Source of the DNA: an uncultured Oscillospiraceae bacterium
GTDB lineage: Bacteria; Bacillota; Clostridia; Oscillospirales; Oscillospiraceae
Assembly: GCA_934623545.1 (NCBI GenBank)
Contig: CAKTVN010000081.1
Coordinates: forward strand, 1-7,173
Length of the DNA stretch: 7,173 bases
Direction: 5' to 3'
This document shows positions 5,708 to 7,173 of this stretch, piece by piece (within the stretch, counting starts at the first letter, position 1; every line of letters starts with the position of its first letter). A program made the position numbers and the translations under genes. Below the pieces are notes generated by a model. It did not search any database and was not told the origin of the DNA. It saw nothing but the letters and a program-made list of their open reading frames with translations.

Positions 5708-6649
5708 TCAGATCCTCGGCGACGGGGTGCTTTTCAGAATGTCCTCCAAAACCAGCTCCGCCGTCGCGCCGCGCGCCTCAGACTCCGGCGTCATCAAAAG
5801 CCGGTGTGCGACCGTGCTCACAAATACCGCCTGAACGTCCTTCGGGACGACATAGTCGCGCCCCTGAATGAACGCCGCCGCCTTTGCCATTGCCGTGACT
5901 GAGAGCGTCGCGCGGGGGCTTGCGCCGCGCGCGATCAGAGGATGATCTCGCGTCGCGCCGACGAGCGCGACCACATAATCCACCAGCGCCTCCTTCATGT
6001 ACACTGCCGCTGCCTGATCCTGCATGGACACCAGCTCCCCGCGCGTCACGACCTGCCGCACCAGCTCCAGGGGATTTCCGTTCTGGCGGTTCAGGACCAT
6101 GTTCCGTTCATCCTCCGGCGCGGGATATCCGATCGACATCCGGACCGTGAAACGGTCCATCTGCGAGTCCGGCAGCAGCTGCGTGCCGGAAGCGCCCGTA
6201 GGATTCTGCGTCGCAAAGACGCAGAAAGGCTGCGGGATGCGGTGGCTGACGCCGTCGACCGTGACCTGCCCCTCCTCCATCGCCTCCAGCAGTGCCGACT
6301 GCGTGCGCGAGGTCGCGCGGTTGAGCTCGTCCGCGAGGAAAAGGTTGCAAAGGATCGCACCCGGCTGATAGCTCATCTCGCCGGTGTCCTTGTTATAAAT
6401 GGAATAGCCCGTGATATCCGACGGCAGCACGTCCGGCGTAAATTGCACGCGCCCATATTCCAGCCCGAGTGCCCGCGAAAACGCCAGCGCCATCGTCGTC
6501 TTTCCGACGCCGGGAATGTCCTCGAGCAGGACGTGCCCCCGCGCCAGAATGACCGTCATGACCCAGACAAGGACGCGGTCCTTTCCGACGACGGCTTTCT
6601 TGACCTCACTCAATATCTGGCTGACCTGATTCACGCAGCATTCCCCCAT
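5708..6649 (-). CDS. MoxR-family AAA+ ATPase
   Basis: This 313-aa AAA+ ATPase of the MoxR type carries Walker A in EDIPGVGKTT (residues 43-52, Lys50), Walker B in LFLADELNRA (Asp107, Glu108), sensor 1 in FATQNP (Asn149), the arginine-containing DRF (165-167), and the GASPRA sensor 2 motif (Arg246). MoxR proteins are chaperone-like ATPases that help assemble or activate partner proteins, typically the VWA/DUF58 protein encoded beside them, as here. The outermost ATG (6649) has no visible Shine-Dalgarno. A GTG at 6634 (codon 6) has a GGGGGAA element about 8 nt upstream and starts nearer the usual family N-terminus, so it may be the true start. It is the first gene of the operon, downstream of the TTGGAA/TATACT promoter. 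The protein looks complete. Confidence 0.95.
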   Translation of the reverse strand: MGECCVNQVSQILSEVKKAVVGKDRVLVWVMTVILARGHVLLEDIPGVGKTTMALAFSRALGLEYGRVQFTPDVLPSDITGYSIYNKDTGEMSYQPGAILCNLFLADELNRATSRTQSALLEAMEEGQVTVDGVSHRIPQPFCVFATQNPTGASGTQLLPDSQMDRFTVRMSIGYPAPEDERNMVLNRQNGNPLELVRQVVTRGELVSMQDQAAAVYMKEALVDYVVALVGATRDHPLIARGASPRATLSVTAMAKAAAFIQGRDYVVPKDVQAVFVSTVAHRLLMTPESEARGATAELVLEDILKSTPSPRI

Positions 6650-6670
6650 CGTTATGTTATGTTAATTAGA

Positions 6671-6699
6671 AGTATACCACCAATACCGAGTTTTTCCAA
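6671..6699 (-). promoter_or_regulatory. Promoter of the moxR operon (TTGGAA-17-TATACT)
   Basis: On the minus strand, TTGGAA (6699-6694) and TATACT (6676-6671) are separated by exactly 17 bp, a good match to the sigma-A consensus. Transcription would start near 6664 and leave a leader of about 15 to 30 nt before moxR. The surrounding DNA is AT-rich compared with the genes. Confidence 0.8.
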
Positions 6700-6834
6700 G
6701 ACAAAAAGAATTTATGAGCCGAATTTTAAGAAAACCGTAAAACTGTACGAATTTCAAAAATAATGATTTACAGCAGGGAATTTTTGAGGTAAAATGAATT
6801 CAAATTTGATTTTCCGGGAAAGAGGTTATTTCTA
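6688..6834 (+). repeat. Left arm of a 147-bp terminal inverted duplication
   Basis: This stretch recurs in inverse orientation at 7028-7173. The two arms are identical except for one extra T at 6761 in this arm. It is the natural copy: it connects correctly to moxR on one side and to pfkA on the other, and holds the pfkA promoter and ribosome binding site and the -35 of the moxR promoter. Confidence 0.95.
6767..6795 (+). promoter_or_regulatory. Promoter of pfkA (TTTACA-17-TAAAAT)
   Basis: TTTACA (6767-6772) and TAAAAT (6790-6795) have a 17-bp spacer, each box matching the sigma-A consensus at five of six positions. The expected start is near 6802, leaving a leader of about 30 nt that holds the AGAGG ribosome binding site (6821-6825) 8 nt before ATG 6834. 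It is divergent from the moxR promoter. A complete inverted copy lies in the right-end repeat. Confidence 0.8.
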
Positions 6835-7094
6835 TGGATATCGCAGTCAAGAGAATCGGCGTTCTGACCTCCGGCGGTGACGCGCCCGGCATGAACGCAG
6901 CCGTTCGTGCGGTTGTGCGTGCAGCGACCTTCCGCGGCATCGAGTGCGTCGGCATCCGGCGCGGCTACAACGGTCTGATCAACGGCGACTTCATCAGGCT
7001 CAATGCCGACAGCGTTTCCCATATCATTAGAAATAACCTCTTTCCCGGAAAATCAAATTTGAATTCATTTTACCTCAAAAATTCCCTGCTGTAA
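6834..7094 (+). CDS. pfkA: 6-phosphofructokinase, N-terminal fragment with foldback tail
   Basis: Residues 1-65 are a clear ATP-dependent 6-phosphofructokinase start: the nucleotide-binding [16 protein letters not shown] (residues 8-23), then RAVVR, GYNGLI (44-49) and VSHII (61-65). The enzyme phosphorylates fructose 6-phosphate to fructose 1,6-bisphosphate in glycolysis and is normally about 320 aa. After Ile65 the expected continuation (typically a basic residue followed by GGT) is replaced by 21 residues translated from the inverted copy of its own upstream region (7028 onward), ending at 7094. Those residues are not PfkA. ATG 6834 has AGAGG at 6821-6825 and the TTTACA/TAAAAT promoter. The gene is truncated by the junction, and the true gene is very likely intact in the genome. 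Confidence 0.9.
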   Translation: MDIAVKRIGVLTSGGDAPGMNAAVRAVVRAATFRGIECVGIRRGYNGLINGDFIRLNADSVSHIIRNNLFPGKSNLNSFYLKNSLL

Positions 7095-7173
7095 ATCATT
7101 TTTTTGAAATTCGTACAGTTTTACGGTTTTCTTAAAATTCGGCTCATAAATTCTTTTTGTCTTGGAAAAACTC
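7028..7173 (-). repeat. Right arm of the inverted duplication, running to the window end
   Basis: This is the inverse copy (146 bp) of 6688-6834, starting inside pfkA codon 65 and continuing to the last base. The 193-bp stretch between the arms (6835-7027) is normal pfkA coding sequence. The arm contains only duplicated intergenic sequence, no new gene. It most likely arose by template switching during amplification or by an assembly foldback. Confidence 0.95.

Noticed and set aside
6768..7022. Minus-strand 84-codon frame over the pfkA start
   Set aside because: It is antisense to the conserved PfkA N-terminus and shares its C-terminal residues with the pfkA frame only because of the inverted repeat.
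6688..7173. Invertible promoter switch (phase variation) formed by the inverted arms
   Set aside because: The segment between the arms is coding sequence of pfkA, the arms end at the window edge, and pfkA homology stops at the junction, which fits a chimera better than a functional inversion site.
1..7173. CRISPR array, tRNA or rRNA gene
   Set aside because: No regularly spaced repeats and no tRNA-like cloverleaf or rRNA segment could be seen on either strand.

Overview
The window joins the right-hand part of an integrated filamentous phage (inovirus) to an ordinary chromosomal segment. The host segment is GC-rich. It carries a MoxR ATPase / DUF58 / TgpA-type transglutaminase operon, sigma-A-like promoters, and a 6-phosphofructokinase start very like those of Firmicutes. 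This suggests a high-GC Clostridia-type bacterium, perhaps a gut Oscillospiraceae-like lineage; the exact taxon is inference. The phage genes use T-ending codons and are visibly AT-richer than the host genes.

Layout on the left, + strand: the C-terminal end of a membrane-anchored protein (3-311), a tiny membrane protein (299-457), the major coat protein ORF (about 481-669), a strong intrinsic terminator (684-712), the Zot/pI-type assembly ATPase (723-1454), and a small membrane protein (1441-1632) whose stop codon lies inside a 19-bp terminator stem (1613-1656). This is the usual inovirus structural and assembly block. Replication genes are absent and presumably lie off the left edge. From 1657 to 1870 there is no gene. 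That stretch holds overlapping inverted repeats, including a 28-bp 11-6-11 dif-like palindrome and a larger imperfect hairpin with repeated CAAYAAAA motifs, so it is a candidate phage intergenic region (origin, packaging signal and/or attachment site). A minus-strand, catalytic-domain-only tyrosine recombinase (1871-2389) follows. It is GC-rich like the host but sits where a prophage integrase would be expected.

Layout on the right, minus strand: moxR, DUF58 and transglutaminase genes in tight succession (2-nt gap, then a 4-nt ATGA overlap). They are driven by a clear promoter at 6671-6699 and end at a hairpin at 2407-2439. MoxR is expected to act as an AAA+ chaperone for the DUF58 partner, and the polytopic transglutaminase presents its Cys-His-Asp core outside the membrane. 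Divergently, a promoter at 6767-6795 drives pfkA from 6834. Only the first 65 PfkA codons are real. At about 7028 the sequence folds back and repeats, in inverse orientation, the moxR-pfkA intergenic region up to the window end. This is most simply a chimeric (foldback) contig end.

The most interesting items are the repeat-dense intergenic region beside the minimal recombinase, the major coat gene with a good Shine-Dalgarno but no canonical start codon next to it, and the foldback that truncates pfkA. I see no strong evidence for a wholly new defence or regulatory system.
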